A stretch of DNA of 64,000 bases from Shimia abyssi (lineage in GTDB: Bacteria > Pseudomonadota > Alphaproteobacteria > Rhodobacterales > Rhodobacteraceae): the NCBI RefSeq assembly GCF_003014475.1, contig NZ_PYGJ01000013.1, positions 61,375 through 125,374 on the forward strand, in the 5' to 3' direction. The notes beneath the pieces are model-generated. The model had not been told where the DNA came from. It saw only the letters and a program-made list of their open reading frames with translations, and made no database searches. Each line of letters opens with the position of its first letter. The stretch's first letter is position 1. A program made the translations under genes and the position numbers. This document shows positions 8,122 through 18,750 of this stretch, piece after piece.

Positions 8122-9747
8122 ATGGCAATTACCTCTGCAAACCAGCTTGAACTGTTGCAAACAGCCGAAGCGGTTGCCCGCGAAAAGATGATCGACCCGT
8201 CTTTGGTCGTTGAAGCGATGGAAGAGTCGTTGGCGCGTGCTGCGAAATCCCGCTATGGCGCTGAGATGGATATTCGCGTGTCGATTGACCGCCGTACCGG
8301 TAAAGCTACGTTCACTCGAGTTCGCACAGTTGTCGAAGACGAAGAACTGGAAAATTATCAGTCCGAATTCACGGTCGAGCAGGCCAAACAATATATGGCT
8401 GATCCTGTTGTCGGTGATACCTTTGTCGAGGAGGTTCCGCCGGTAGAAATGGGCCGTATTGCGGCGCAGTCAGCCAAGCAAGTTATCCTTCAAAAGGTGC
8501 GCGAAGCAGAACGTGATCGCCAATTCGAAGAATTCAAGGATCGTGCGGGCACCATTATCAATGGTGTGGTCAAGCGTGAAGAATACGGCAACGTCATCGT
8601 CGATGTGGGTCGAGGCGAAGGTATCCTGCGCCGCAACGAGAAGATTGGCCGCGAAAGCTATCGTCCAAATGATCGCATCCGCTGCTTTATTAAGGATGTG
8701 CGCCGCGAAACCCGCGGACCGCAAATCTTTCTGAGCCGTACGGCACCTGAATTCATGGCGGAACTGTTTAAGATGGAGGTGCCTGAAATATATGATGGCA
8801 TCATTGATATCAAAGCAGTTGCGCGCGATCCTGGTTCTCGCGCCAAGATTGCTGTGATTTCGTATGACGGATCGATTGACCCCGTTGGCGCCTGTGTTGG
8901 TATGCGCGGCAGCCGTGTTCAAGCCGTTGTGAATGAGCTTCAGGGTGAGAAAATCGACATTATCCCTTGGAACGAAGATCAGCCAACTTTCCTTGTGAAC
9001 GCATTGCAGCCAGCAGAAGTGTCCAAAGTTGTTCTGGATGAAGAAGCTGGCAAAATCGAAGTTGTTGTTCCTGACGAACAACTGTCGCTGGCGATTGGTC
9101 GTCGTGGTCAGAACGTGCGACTCGCATCGCAGCTGACCGCGCTCGACATCGACATTATGACCGAGGCCGAGGAATCCGAGCGCCGCCAGAAAGAATTCGA
9201 AGTGCGCACAGCGCTCTTCATGGATACGCTCGATTTGGACGAGTTCTTTGCCCAGCTGCTGGTATCAGAAGGATTTACCAATCTGGAAGAGGTCGCCTAT
9301 GTTGAGGTCGACGAGCTTTTGGTTATCGATGGTGTGGACGAGGATACTGCGAATGAATTGCAAGCTCGTGCCCGCGACTATATTGAAGCTCAGAATCGTG
9401 CAGCACTGGATGCGGCACGGGAATTGGGTGTCGAAGATAGCCTAGTTGCATTTGAGGGCCTTACACCTCAAATGATTGAAGCGTTGGCGAAAGACGGCGT
9501 TCTGAACCTAGAAGACTTCGCAACTTGTGCTGATTGGGAGCTGGCCGGCGGTTGGACAACCGTGGATGGCGAGCGAGTTAAGGATGATGGGCTTCTAGAA
9601 CCCCATGGTATTTCATTGGAAGAAGCGCAAGACATGGTTATGACCGCGCGCATCGTATTGGGTTGGGTTGATCCGGCTGAGCTTGCCGCAGAAGAAGGTG
9701 CGGAAGACAGCGTAGAAACTAACAGTGAAGAGGAGGCCGAGGCCTGA
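8122..9747 (+). CDS. nusA: Transcription termination/antitermination factor NusA
   Basis: A 541-residue RNA-polymerase-associated factor controlling pausing, termination and antitermination. Domains in order: N-terminal RNAP-binding domain (1-125), S1 domain (about 130-200, with GTIINGVVKREEYGNVIVDVG), two KH domains (about 205-345, with DPVGACVGMRGSRVQ and LAIGRRGQNVRLASQL) and a C-terminal helix-hairpin-helix region (LLVIDGVDEDTANELQ), then an acidic tail. GAGGAGGA lies just before the ATG. The stop codon lies inside a perfect inverted repeat at 9737-9760. Confidence 0.97.
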   Translation: MAITSANQLELLQTAEAVAREKMIDPSLVVEAMEESLARAAKSRYGAEMDIRVSIDRRTGKATFTRVRTVVEDEELENYQSEFTVEQAKQYMADPVVGDTFVEEVPPVEMGRIAAQSAKQVILQKVREAERDRQFEEFKDRAGTIINGVVKREEYGNVIVDVGRGEGILRRNEKIGRESYRPNDRIRCFIKDVRRETRGPQIFLSRTAPEFMAELFKMEVPEIYDGIIDIKAVARDPGSRAKIAVISYDGSIDPVGACVGMRGSRVQAVVNELQGEKIDIIPWNEDQPTFLVNALQPAEVSKVVLDEEAGKIEVVVPDEQLSLAIGRRGQNVRLASQLTALDIDIMTEAEESERRQKEFEVRTALFMDTLDLDEFFAQLLVSEGFTNLEEVAYVEVDELLVIDGVDEDTANELQARARDYIEAQNRAALDAARELGVEDSLVAFEGLTPQMIEALAKDGVLNLEDFATCADWELAGGWTTVDGERVKDDGLLEPHGISLEEAQDMVMTARIVLGWVDPAELAAEEGAEDSVETNSEEEAEA

Positions 9748-9760
9748 TTTCAGGCCTCGG
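9737..9760 (+). promoter_or_regulatory. Perfect 10-bp hairpin spanning the nusA stop codon
   Basis: CCGAGGCCTG (9737-9746) and CAGGCCTCGG (9751-9760) are exact inverse complements with an ATTT loop. The repeat covers the nusA stop codon and ends 9 bases before the ylxR ATG at 9770. No T-run follows, so it is not a standard intrinsic terminator. It could hide or expose the ylxR initiation site or shape RNA processing in this operon. Confidence 0.7.
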
Positions 9761-9769
9761 GGGCTCGAC

Positions 9770-10402
9770 ATGGGGCGCGGTGGACGACCCAGCGACAGGG
9801 CGGATGGACCCGAACGCAAGTGTATCGCAACCGGCGAAATTTCGGCTTGCGATACTTTGGTGCGTTTTGTGGTTGGCCCGGAAAACCAAGTCGTGCCAGA
9901 CGTGCTTGGGAAATTACCAGGACGTGGCATGTGGGTCAGCGCCGACCGCGATGCGATTACAAAGTCCGCGACTAAAGGCCTGTTTTCGCGTGCGTCCAAA
10001 ACCAAAGTAACGGCCTCGCCTGATTTAGCGGATCAGGTCGAGAAACAGCTGAAACGACGGGTGATCGAATTGATCAGCCTGTCGCGAAAGTCAGGTCACG
10101 CTGTGACCGGATTCGAAAAAGTAAAAGATTGGTTGGTCAAAGAACAGGCGGAAATCCTGTTGCAGGCGGCCGATGGGTCCGAACGAGGAAAAAGCAAACT
10201 GCGCCCCCCTTTTGGCGGTTCCCACATTGACTGGCTTACGGCAGACGAATTGGGTTTGGCTTTTGGACGACAAACTGTGATACATGGGGCGCTTGCGTCT
10301 GGTGGACTCGCTCAACGTGTTGTACAGGAAGCTCAAAGATTAAAAGGCGTACGCGGAATTGCGGTGGCAGGGGCCACCGGGAAGGAAAAGACAGCTAGAT
10401 GA
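9770..10402 (+). CDS. YlxR-type RNA-binding protein with L7Ae-like domain
   Basis: A 210-residue protein encoded between nusA and infB, as is usual. The N-terminal YlxR (DUF448) domain spans about residues 10-85 ([29 protein letters not shown]). The C-terminal part from about 95 resembles an L7Ae/YlxQ-type RNA-binding fold ([31 protein letters not shown]). Translation could begin at GTG 9725 inside nusA, but ATG 9770 gives the family-like N-terminus [18 protein letters not shown]. Its stop overlaps the infB start (ATGA). The exact function is not established; it probably binds rRNA. Confidence 0.88.
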   Translation: MGRGGRPSDRADGPERKCIATGEISACDTLVRFVVGPENQVVPDVLGKLPGRGMWVSADRDAITKSATKGLFSRASKTKVTASPDLADQVEKQLKRRVIELISLSRKSGHAVTGFEKVKDWLVKEQAEILLQAADGSERGKSKLRPPFGGSHIDWLTADELGLAFGRQTVIHGALASGGLAQRVVQEAQRLKGVRGIAVAGATGKEKTAR

Positions 10403-12888
10403 GCGATAACGACGGTAAAAAAACCTTGGGTCTGCGCGGCGGAAACCGCCCTGGTAACGTGAAGCAAAGCTTCAGCCATGGGCGAACCAAGAATGTCGTG
10501 GTGGAAACCAAACGTAAACGCGTTGTGGTTCCCAAACCAGGTGCGGCTAAAACAGGTGTTTCTTCTGCAAAAGGCGGTGGGGACCCTGCTCGTCGCCCGG
10601 CTGGAATTTCCGATGCGGAAATGGAGCGTCGCCTGAAAGCTCTGCAAGCAGCTAAAGCGCGTGAGGCTGAAGAAGCGGCTCGCCGTGAGGCTGAAGAAAA
10701 GGCCCGTGCGGAAGATCGCGAGCGTCGTCGCCGCGAAGCGGAGGCCAAGGAGCGCGAACAGCGCGAAGCTGAGGAAAAAGCTCGCAAAAAGGCAGAAGAT
10801 GAAGAGCGTAAGCGCGTTGAGGTTGAGGAAGCCGCGAAACGTGCTGCAGCTGAGGCTGCAGCCGCCGCAGCTCAGCCCAAATCCGAAGCGCCGGCACGTG
10901 TTCCTAGCAACAAACCCATGCCAGCAGCAGCGCCCCGCAAGCAGGAACGTGAGCAGCGGCAGAACCGTGGTAAGGGCCGGGATGACGGACGTCGTTCAGG
11001 CAAGCTGACGCTGAACCAAGCGCTTTCCGGAGAAGGTGGGCGTCAAAAATCGCTGGCAGCGATGAAGCGTAAACAGGAACGCGCTCGTCAAAAAGCGATG
11101 GGTGGCTCTGTTGAGCGGGAAAAGGTTATCCGCGACGTTCAGTTGCCTGAAGCGATTGTCGTTTCCGAGCTTGCTAACCGCATGGCAGAGCGCGTGGCTG
11201 ATGTTGTAAAAGAACTCATGAAGATGGGTATGATGGTTACGCAAAACCAGTCGCTCGATGCTGACACTGCAGAACTCATCATTCAAGAGTTCGGACACAA
11301 GGTTGTACGCGTTTCCGACTCTGATGTTGAGGATGTTATCGCGGCGATTGAAGACAGCGAAGATGATCTAGTGTCCCGTCCTCCGGTAATCACGATCATG
11401 GGTCACGTTGACCACGGCAAGACATCACTACTTGACGCTATTCGAGATGCTAAGGTTGTGTCCGGAGAAGCCGGCGGCATTACTCAGCACATCGGCGCTT
11501 ACCAGGTGACCACCGATGAAGGTGTGACGTTGAGTTTCTTGGATACACCAGGCCACGCGGCGTTTACGTCGATGCGCTCTCGTGGCGCTCAGGTGACTGA
11601 TATTGTTGTACTTGTTGTGGCCGCAGACGATTCGGTGATGCCGCAAACGGTCGAGGCTATTAACCACGCCAAGGCAGCTGGTGTGCCGATGATCGTGGCG
11701 ATCAATAAAATTGATCGCCCTGCAGCTGATCCAAACAAGGTGCGCGCGGAGCTTCTTCAGCATGAAGTGATCGTTGAGCAAATGTCGGGTGAAGTTCAGG
11801 ACGTAGAGGTGTCTGCGATCACTGGTCAGGGCCTAGATGAGTTGCTGGAGGCGATCGCGCTTCAAGCTGAGATCCTGGAGCTTAATGCGAATCCAAAGCG
11901 CTCCGCTCAAGGTGCGGTGATTGAAGCCCAGCTTGATGTTGGTCGTGGTCCGGTTGCGACTGTCTTGGTTCAGAATGGAACGCTGCGCCAAGGTGATATC
12001 TTTGTTGTTGGTGAGCAGTTCGGTAAGGTCCGTGCGCTGATCAACGACAAGGGCGATCGCGTTAAGGAAGCAGGACCCTCGGTTCCGGTAGAGGTTCTTG
12101 GTCTCAACGGTACGCCAGAAGCGGGCGATGTGTTGAACGTCGTAGAAACTGAAGCGCAGGCCAGAGAGATTGCAGAGTACCGCGAGCAAGTCTCCAAAGA
12201 TAAGCGCGCCGCAGCCGGTGCTGCGACTACGCTTGAACAGCTAATGGCAAAAGCTAAGGAAGACGAGAACGTCGCTGAAATGCCAATCTTAGTCAAAGCT
12301 GACGTTCAAGGCTCAACCGAAGCAATCGTTCAAGCCATGGAAAAGATCGGCAATAACGAAGTGCGCGTTCGCGTTCTTCACTCTGGCGTTGGTGCGATCA
12401 CCGAAACAGATGTTGGGCTTGCCGAAGCAAGTGGTGCGCCGATTATGGGTTTCAACGTCCGAGCAAACGCGTCTGCTCGAAATACGGCAAACCAAAAGGG
12501 TGTCGAAATTCGTTATTACTCGGTCATTTATGATCTTGTAGATGACGTCAAAGCTGCTGCGTCGGGTCTTCTGTCTGCGGAAATCCGTGAAAACTTCATC
12601 GGCTACGCGGAAATCAAGGAAGTGTTCAAAGTTTCCGGCGTCGGAAAAGTAGCGGGATGTCTTGTAACTGAGGGTATTGCAAGACGTTCTGCGGGTGTTC
12701 GCCTGCTGCGTGACAACGTAGTTATTCATGAAGGTACACTCAAGACACTCAAACGTTTCAAGGATGAGGTTTCTGAAGTGCAGTCTGGTCAGGAATGCGG
12801 CATGGCATTTGAAAACTATGACGATGTTCGACCTGCAGACGTCATTGAGATCTTTGAGCGCGAAGAAGTGTCTAGAAGCTTAGACTAA
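10399..12888 (+). CDS. infB: Translation initiation factor IF-2
   Basis: An 829-residue GTPase that brings initiator tRNA to the 30S subunit. The first 200 residues are a charged, low-complexity Glu/Arg/Ala-rich coiled coil; the IF2_N segment lies near 250-310; the G domain starts with [19 protein letters not shown] and continues with [11 protein letters not shown] and NKIDRP; domains II, III and IV complete the protein. The ATG overlaps the previous stop by four bases. A strong intrinsic terminator 26 bp after the stop ends the operon. Confidence 0.98.
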   Translation: MSDNDGKKTLGLRGGNRPGNVKQSFSHGRTKNVVVETKRKRVVVPKPGAAKTGVSSAKGGGDPARRPAGISDAEMERRLKALQAAKAREAEEAARREAEEKARAEDRERRRREAEAKEREQREAEEKARKKAEDEERKRVEVEEAAKRAAAEAAAAAAQPKSEAPARVPSNKPMPAAAPRKQEREQRQNRGKGRDDGRRSGKLTLNQALSGEGGRQKSLAAMKRKQERARQKAMGGSVEREKVIRDVQLPEAIVVSELANRMAERVADVVKELMKMGMMVTQNQSLDADTAELIIQEFGHKVVRVSDSDVEDVIAAIEDSEDDLVSRPPVITIMGHVDHGKTSLLDAIRDAKVVSGEAGGITQHIGAYQVTTDEGVTLSFLDTPGHAAFTSMRSRGAQVTDIVVLVVAADDSVMPQTVEAINHAKAAGVPMIVAINKIDRPAADPNKVRAELLQHEVIVEQMSGEVQDVEVSAITGQGLDELLEAIALQAEILELNANPKRSAQGAVIEAQLDVGRGPVATVLVQNGTLRQGDIFVVGEQFGKVRALINDKGDRVKEAGPSVPVEVLGLNGTPEAGDVLNVVETEAQAREIAEYREQVSKDKRAAAGAATTLEQLMAKAKEDENVAEMPILVKADVQGSTEAIVQAMEKIGNNEVRVRVLHSGVGAITETDVGLAEASGAPIMGFNVRANASARNTANQKGVEIRYYSVIYDLVDDVKAAASGLLSAEIRENFIGYAEIKEVFKVSGVGKVAGCLVTEGIARRSAGVRLLRDNVVIHEGTLKTLKRFKDEVSEVQSGQECGMAFENYDDVRPADVIEIFEREEVSRSLD

Positions 12889-12913
12889 ATTGCTTAGTAG
12901 TGTATCCAAAATC

Positions 12914-12946
12914 AAACAGGGGTTGCTGAATGCAACCCCTGTTTTT
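12914..12946 (+). terminator. Intrinsic terminator of the infB operon
   Basis: A 13-bp perfect stem, AAACAGGGGTTGC (12914-12926) with GCAACCCCTGTTT (12932-12944), loop TGAAT, and a T-run ending at 12946. This is a textbook rho-independent terminator. Confidence 0.95.
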
Positions 12947-13290
12947 ACTTGATCTAAGAGCGAACACCTCTGGACATTAGGAAGCTGTCGCGGATATTGG
13001 CAAGCAAGCATAAACAGTATTGCCAACTCGAACAGATATTCGACCGCAAGGTAGCGATCGAACAAATGTCCCTTGGATAGAGACGCTGCTGCCCACTGTT
13101 ATAGTCCTAAGCATGTCAAAACTCCCCAGTTGATTGACAGGTTAGATATAAGTTCGTTGTTACCTCTGTGAAACCGTATCGGACGTCACATTAACTTCAC
13201 GTTAGCGTAACCCGCCAAACCAGAGAAGAATAAACTTTTCGCATTTTTAGAAAAAACTAAACACTAGTGCCAAAAAACTATGCAACTAGC
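12947..13290. other. Noncoding, AT-richer spacer between infB and mutT
   Basis: About 340 bp after the infB terminator and before the mutT stop. Short open frames here run through the terminator or lack ribosome binding sites and family-like sequence. I see no RNA gene, repeat or convincing promoter. The right part (13220-13285) is A-rich and may contain the poorly structured 3' end of the leftward mutT transcript. Confidence 0.5.
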
Positions 13291-13689
13291 TTAAACCCAG
13301 TCTCTAATCATGGGCAGCAAAGGCAAATCAGCAGGAGGCATATTGAAATCTCTGAGGTTTTCAGAATGCACCCAGCGGAGCGCCTGCCCCTCGTTGGACG
13401 TGGGAATGCCGTTCCATTTTCGACAAATGTAGACGGGCATCAACAGGTGAAAATCACTATAGCTGTGTGACGCAAAAGTAAGTGGAGCGAGACAACTTTC
13501 CCAGGTATCTATGCCCAGTTCTTCCTGGAGCTCCCGGATCAAAGCCCCCTCGGGAGTTTCTCCTGCCTCAACTTTCCCGCCTGGAAATTCCCACATTCCA
13601 GCCATCGATTTACCCTCTGGGCGCTGTGCCAACAGAATGCGACCGTCAGTGTCGACCAGGACAACTGCCGAAACAAGAACCGTCTTCAT
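13291..13689 (-). CDS. mutT: 8-oxo-dGTP diphosphatase (Nudix)
   Basis: A 132-residue Nudix hydrolase that removes oxidised dGTP from the nucleotide pool. The Nudix box is complete: GGKVEAGETPEGALIREL followed by QEELGI (about residues 37-60), giving the Glu metal ligands. The preceding MAGMWEFPGGK is characteristic of the MutT branch. Its ATG overlaps the argJ stop (ATGA) on the same strand, so it is the last gene of the parvulin-argJ-mutT unit. Confidence 0.93.
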   Translation of the reverse strand: MKTVLVSAVVLVDTDGRILLAQRPEGKSMAGMWEFPGGKVEAGETPEGALIRELQEELGIDTWESCLAPLTFASHSYSDFHLLMPVYICRKWNGIPTSNEGQALRWVHSENLRDFNMPPADLPLLPMIRDWV

Positions 13690-14915
13690 GAGCGATAATC
13701 CGCGTTAATAGTTATGTAACCGTGAGTCAGATCGCATGTCCAGACGGTCGCGTTGCCCTCTCCCAAACCGAGATCAACCGTAATCTTAAGCTCTTCCTGT
13801 AGCATATACTGCGCGCCCTTATCTTCCCGATATTCGGGAGAAATCCAGCCATTCTCGGCGACTAAATTTTCACCAAACCAAATGGACAACTTGTCCCGAT
13901 CCGCGGCTGCTCCGCTTTTGCCAATCGCCATAACAACGCGACCCCAGTTTGGATCTTCGCCAGCTACTGCTGTTTTAACCAATGGCGAATTGGCGATTGC
14001 CATTGCATGGGTCTTTGCGTCCTTTGCATCCGCCGCACCCGTGACCCTCACTTCTAGAAACTTGGTAGCGCCCTCACCGTCTCTTACAACTTGATGAGCC
14101 AAATCCAGCATGACCTCATGCAGAACATTTTTGAATTGTCCGTTGTCACTTGTTACTCGAGCGCCTGATCGGCCGGTCGCCGCTACAAGTAATGTGTCTG
14201 ACGTTGACGTATCACTGTCTACGGTAATGCAATTGAACGTTTTTTCGGTCAGTTCTGATACCATTTCCTGCAATGTGGCACGTTCAATTTCGGCATCTGT
14301 GAAAATATAGACAAGCATCGTCGCCATGTCCGGAGCGATCATCCCCGAACCCTTTGCGATACCGGCGATGTTCACAGAAACACCGTCAATGAGCACTGTT
14401 TGGCCAGAGCCCTTTGCATAAGTGTCAGTTGTCCGGATACCTTCTGCGGCATCATGAATGGACGTTTCCGACAACTGGGTCTTCAACTCTTCCAGTTTTG
14501 TTGTGATCTTCTCGTAAGGTAACGGTTCGCCAATAACCCCCGTCGAAGATGAAAACACCCTCTCAACTGGGAGTTGAAGGCATCTCGCAACCGCGTTTGT
14601 TGTGGCCTCAGTGGCTTGCATTCCGTTCTTCCCAGTAAACGCATTTGCATTACCCGCGTTTACGACAATGGCCGCGCCATCGGTGCTATCGCCGCTGATT
14701 TTGACCTGACAATCCAAAACAGGAGCCGCACGGGTTGACGATTTGGTGAAAGCGCCCGCCATCGTTGTGCCTGGTGCCAATCGTATGAGGGTCACATCCT
14801 TGCGACCCTCATATTTTATACCGGCCTCAATGGCCGCAAATTCAGCCCCAGCAACCCGTGGAAGATCGGGAAAGGATTTGGGCGCTAACGGAGAAATATG
14901 TAAAATATCGGCCAT
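13686..14915 (-). CDS. argJ: Glutamate N-acetyltransferase / amino-acid N-acetyltransferase
   Basis: A 409-residue bifunctional ArgJ: it recycles the acetyl group from N-acetylornithine to glutamate in arginine synthesis. The self-cleavage site is visible as KGSGMIAPDMATMLVYIFTD, with cleavage expected before the Thr of ATML, producing alpha and beta chains. The VVNAGNANAFTG motif and the C-terminal GEDPNWGRVVMAIGKSG segment agree. The gene follows a parvulin gene by 14 bp and overlaps mutT by four bases. Confidence 0.96.
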   Translation of the reverse strand: MADILHISPLAPKSFPDLPRVAGAEFAAIEAGIKYEGRKDVTLIRLAPGTTMAGAFTKSSTRAAPVLDCQVKISGDSTDGAAIVVNAGNANAFTGKNGMQATEATTNAVARCLQLPVERVFSSSTGVIGEPLPYEKITTKLEELKTQLSETSIHDAAEGIRTTDTYAKGSGQTVLIDGVSVNIAGIAKGSGMIAPDMATMLVYIFTDAEIERATLQEMVSELTEKTFNCITVDSDTSTSDTLLVAATGRSGARVTSDNGQFKNVLHEVMLDLAHQVVRDGEGATKFLEVRVTGAADAKDAKTHAMAIANSPLVKTAVAGEDPNWGRVVMAIGKSGAAADRDKLSIWFGENLVAENGWISPEYREDKGAQYMLQEELKITVDLGLGEGNATVWTCDLTHGYITINADYRS

Positions 14916-14929
14916 TGTCGTTCTCTAGC

Positions 14930-15787
14930 TTATTCGACGTCTAGCAAATCACTACGGGAAATCACAGATGGATCCACGCCTTCTGCGCCGGAACGATCAA
15001 CTTCGGATTTCAGCGTCAGTTCGGTTACGTAGGCATCTACCACCTTGTTTTGTAACTCAGTTTGCAATTCTGCTCGCACGTCCTCAAGCGAGGGTGCGGC
15101 CTGATGACGTTTGTCGTTTAGAATGATCAAATGCCAGCCAAACTGCGTCTCAACCGGCTGCGAAATCTCTCCGACCGCCATTGAAGTGACCGCTGTTTCA
15201 AACGGTTGGACCATCTGACCAAGGCCAAACCAGCCAAGTGCGCCGCCAGAAGGGCCAGAAGGGCCGGTTGACTTGGCTTTGGCCATTTCGGAAAAATCAC
15301 TGCCTGCATTCAGGGCTTCGCGAATGGAATTGGCTTCTTCTTCGGTTTCCACCAGGATGTGTGACGCGTTGAACTCGGGTGCCCCCTCAAAATTTCCATA
15401 TTTTTCGTTATAGGCTGACTGCACATCGTCTTCGGTCGGCGCGTTTTCGGTCAACACGTGATCAATAACGTCTGCGGCCAGCAAGGTACGGCGCTCATTC
15501 ACAAGTACCAGTTCAATGCGCTTAGGCACCGCGTCGCCAATAGATTGCGCCAAGGCAGTTTGTTGTATCAGTTGGTCCAGAATTCCGTTGAACAGCACAT
15601 CTGCTGGCAGTGACTTGTACTGGTCCGGCAAAGCGTCGCGCACGGCAATCATTTCACCCAACGTGATGTCTTGACTGTTTACGCTAGCAACAACCGAATT
15701 GATGTCTGGCGTGTCTTGTGCTGCGGCAGGCATAGAGATCGCTGCGCAAAGCGCAGTTGCGCACAGGAATTTGAGCTGTTTTGACAT
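14930..15787 (-). CDS. Periplasmic parvulin-type peptidyl-prolyl isomerase
   Basis: A 285-residue secreted foldase. A Sec signal peptide is at the N-terminus (LKFLCATALCAAISMPAAAQ). A SurA/PrsA-type N-terminal helical domain precedes the parvulin domain at about 135-235 (NASHILVETEEEA, GGALGWFGLGQMVQPFE, VETQFGWHLIIL). The ATG at 15787 has AAGGA upstream; the frame continues 15 codons further but the signal peptide begins here. It lies next to divergent secA, which fits a link between secretion and folding. Confidence 0.92.
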   Translation of the reverse strand: MSKQLKFLCATALCAAISMPAAAQDTPDINSVVASVNSQDITLGEMIAVRDALPDQYKSLPADVLFNGILDQLIQQTALAQSIGDAVPKRIELVLVNERRTLLAADVIDHVLTENAPTEDDVQSAYNEKYGNFEGAPEFNASHILVETEEEANSIREALNAGSDFSEMAKAKSTGPSGPSGGALGWFGLGQMVQPFETAVTSMAVGEISQPVETQFGWHLIILNDKRHQAAPSLEDVRAELQTELQNKVVDAYVTELTLKSEVDRSGAEGVDPSVISRSDLLDVE

Positions 15788-15959
15788 CGTTTGGTCCTTG
15801 GCATAGGCCGCGCTGGCTGGCGGCGTTGACACTGTTCTTGACGCCCCTTACATCGCTGTGAGGTTAGGGCAAACTGTTTGGTTGTCTGTTTGTATGAGTA
15901 GTACATCAGGACAGCAAGCAACTGCTTCGCACATAAGTGTCAACGAAGGACGATGTTAA

Positions 15960-18665
15960 ATGCTCGGAATGGGAAAAATTGCCAAAAAGGTCTTCGGAAC
16001 GCCGAATGATCGCAAGGTAAAGGCGACGCGTCCGTTGGTGGCCAAGGTCAACGCGCTGGAGCCGGATTTCGAGAAACTCTCTGATGAAGAGATCATAGCA
16101 AAGACAAATGAATTGTCTGAGCGCGCGCAGGGTGGCGAGAGTCTGGACGATTTGTTGCCCGAAGCGTTTGCAAACTGTCGCGAAGCCGCTCGGCGTGCCT
16201 TGGGCTTGCGTGCTTTTGATGTGCAGCTGCTGGGCGGTATTTTTCTGCACCAGGGTAATATCTCGGAGATGAAAACTGGCGAAGGCAAAACGCTTGTTGC
16301 TACCTTCCCTGCGTACCTGAATGCCCTGATGGGCAAGGGTGTTCACGTCGTGACTGTGAACGATTACCTCGCCCGCCGTGACGCTGAATGGATGGGTAAG
16401 GTTTTCGGCGCGCTTGGCATGACGACCGGTGTTGTCTATCCGAACCAGCCAGATGGCGAAAAGCGCGAAGCCTATGCCTGTGACGTAACGTACGCCACAA
16501 ACAACGAACTTGGCTTTGATTATCTACGCGATAACATGAAAAGCGATCTTCGTGAGATGTCTCAGCGCGATCATTTCTTTGCTATCGTGGATGAGGTTGA
16601 CTCGATCCTGATCGACGAAGCACGGACGCCGCTGATTATCTCAGGACCGGCGCAAGATCGCTCTGATCTTTATGTAGCCATTGATAAGTTTATTCCTGAG
16701 CTGTCAGAAGGACACTATTCTGTCGATGAAAAAACCAAGAACGTCACCTTTACTGACGAAGGTAACGAGTTCTTGGAGGAGCATCTTTCGGCGCGCGGCC
16801 TGCTCCCCGAAGGACAGAGCCTTTACGATCCCGAGAGCACTACGCTTGTGCACCACGTAAACCAAGGCCTGCGTGCCCACAAACTGTTCACACGTGACAA
16901 AGACTACATCGTGCGGGATGGCGAAGTTGTGCTGATCGATGAGTTCACTGGTCGCATGATGGCAGGTCGTCGCCTATCTGAGGGCTTGCACCAAGCGATT
17001 GAAGCCAAAGAAGATTGCAACATCCGTCCGGAAAACGTGACGTTGGCTCAGGTGACGTTCCAGAACTACTTCCGTTTGTATGATAAACTGGCGGGTATGA
17101 CAGGTACCGCTGTAACTGAGGCTGAGGAGTTCGCCCAGATTTACGGCCTTGGGGTTGTTGAAGTTCCAACAAATCGTCCAATTGCTCGGCAAGACGAAGA
17201 CGACGCCGTCTATCGTACTGCGCGAGAAAAATATGAAGCGGTCGTTGAAACCATCAAAGAAGCCAGCGGTAAAGGTCAGCCAATTTTGGTGGGGACGACA
17301 TCGATCGAGAAGTCGGAATTCCTGGCCGACTTGCTAACCAATGCAGGCGTTAAACACAGCGTTCTGAACGCTCGTCAACACGAGCAAGAAGCGCAGATTG
17401 TTGCCGATGCCGGTAAACTTGGCGCAGTCACAATTGCCACCAACATGGCTGGACGTGGTACGGACATCAAATTGGGTGGCAACGTCGAATTCAAAGTTCT
17501 GGAGGCGATTGCAAACAATCCTGAGGGGGATCACGAAGCGATCCGCAAGGAGATTGAGCAAGCTCATAATTCTGACGAAGAAGCTGTGAAGGCGGCCGGT
17601 GGATTGTTTGTTCTGGCGACGGAACGTCATGAAAGTCGTCGCATCGACAACCAGCTTCGTGGCCGCTCGGGCCGTCAAGGGGATCCCGGACGTTCAGCGT
17701 TTTTCCTAAGCCTTGAAGACGACCTGATGCGCATTTTTGGTTCTGAGAGGTTGGACAAAGTTCTTTCTACGCTTGGCATGAAAGAAGGCGAAGCGATTGT
17801 GCACCCTTGGGTCAACAAGTCGCTAGAACGGGCTCAGGCCAAGGTCGAAGGCCGAAACTTCGACATTCGTAAGCAGCTTCTAAAATTCGACGACGTGATG
17901 AATGATCAGCGCAAGGTGATCTTTAGCCAGCGTCGCGAAATCATGGAAGCCGAAGACCTTTCTGAAATCGCCCAGGACATGCGTCATGACGTGATCTCGG
18001 ATTTGATCGAGCAGTACATGCCACCGAAATCCTATGCCGATCAGTGGGACACCGAAGGCTTGTATGCGGCGTGCATCGAAAAACTGAGCCTGGACGTGCC
18101 TGTGATTGAATGGGCGAATGAAGAAGGTGTCGATGACGACGACATTCGTGAGCGTTTGGAAAAAGAAGGCGATGAAGCAATGGCTAAGAAAGCTGTGGCA
18201 TTCGGGCCGGAATCTATGCGGATGATCGAAAAGCAAATCCTGCTACAGACAATCGACAGCAAATGGCGCGAGCACCTTCTGACGCTTGAACACCTTCGCT
18301 CTGTTGTTGGTTTCCGCGGGTATGCACAACGTGATCCGTTGAACGAATACAAGAATGAGTCGTTCCAGTTGTTTGAATCTATGCTTGATGGTTTGCGTGA
18401 GGAGGTGACGACAACCTTGTCCCGTGTACGACCAATGTCAGAAGAAGAACAAAAACAAATGGCAATGGAAATGGCCGCGCAGCAGCAGCAACTGCAGCAG
18501 GCTGCTCAAACATCTGCGGAACCGTCGGTGGTTTCCAATCCTGAGAACGCCAAAGATGGTTTTGACGAAAACGACACAATAACCTGGGGAAATCCGGGGC
18601 GCAACGAGCCTTGTCCTTGTGGATCCGGTAAGAAGTTCAAACATTGCCATGGTCGGCTAGCCTGA
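15960..18665 (+). CDS. secA: Preprotein translocase ATPase SecA
   Basis: A 901-residue motor of the Sec translocon. Recognisable parts include Walker A ([17 protein letters not shown]), the [20 protein letters not shown] box, [15 protein letters not shown] region ([14 protein letters not shown]), the second nucleotide-binding domain ([30 protein letters not shown]) and the C-terminal zinc-binding SEC-C motif [14 protein letters not shown] for SecB/ribosome contact. A Gln-rich linker precedes that motif. It is transcribed divergently from the parvulin gene and followed by an intrinsic terminator. Confidence 0.98.
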   Translation: MLGMGKIAKKVFGTPNDRKVKATRPLVAKVNALEPDFEKLSDEEIIAKTNELSERAQGGESLDDLLPEAFANCREAARRALGLRAFDVQLLGGIFLHQGNISEMKTGEGKTLVATFPAYLNALMGKGVHVVTVNDYLARRDAEWMGKVFGALGMTTGVVYPNQPDGEKREAYACDVTYATNNELGFDYLRDNMKSDLREMSQRDHFFAIVDEVDSILIDEARTPLIISGPAQDRSDLYVAIDKFIPELSEGHYSVDEKTKNVTFTDEGNEFLEEHLSARGLLPEGQSLYDPESTTLVHHVNQGLRAHKLFTRDKDYIVRDGEVVLIDEFTGRMMAGRRLSEGLHQAIEAKEDCNIRPENVTLAQVTFQNYFRLYDKLAGMTGTAVTEAEEFAQIYGLGVVEVPTNRPIARQDEDDAVYRTAREKYEAVVETIKEASGKGQPILVGTTSIEKSEFLADLLTNAGVKHSVLNARQHEQEAQIVADAGKLGAVTIATNMAGRGTDIKLGGNVEFKVLEAIANNPEGDHEAIRKEIEQAHNSDEEAVKAAGGLFVLATERHESRRIDNQLRGRSGRQGDPGRSAFFLSLEDDLMRIFGSERLDKVLSTLGMKEGEAIVHPWVNKSLERAQAKVEGRNFDIRKQLLKFDDVMNDQRKVIFSQRREIMEAEDLSEIAQDMRHDVISDLIEQYMPPKSYADQWDTEGLYAACIEKLSLDVPVIEWANEEGVDDDDIRERLEKEGDEAMAKKAVAFGPESMRMIEKQILLQTIDSKWREHLLTLEHLRSVVGFRGYAQRDPLNEYKNESFQLFESMLDGLREEVTTTLSRVRPMSEEEQKQMAMEMAAQQQQLQQAAQTSAEPSVVSNPENAKDGFDENDTITWGNPGRNEPCPCGSGKKFKHCHGRLA

Positions 18666-18688
18666 CCGAATTCAGTCAGACAATGATC

Positions 18689-18717
18689 AAAAGGGCGCCT
18701 TATGGGTGCCCTTTTTT
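18689..18717 (+). terminator. Intrinsic terminator downstream of secA
   Basis: AAAAGGGC (18689-18696) pairs with GCCCTTTT (18708-18715), extended by two further G-C pairs and one G-T pair, followed by T through 18717. It lies 23 bp after the secA stop and isolates secA from the next gene. Confidence 0.92.
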
Positions 18718-18750
18718 ATTGCGAAAACCGCTGCGTGGGGAAGGAGAGGA

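Noticed and set aside
12880..13065. 61-codon - strand frame after infB
   Set aside because: It reads through the infB terminator hairpin and has no supporting features.
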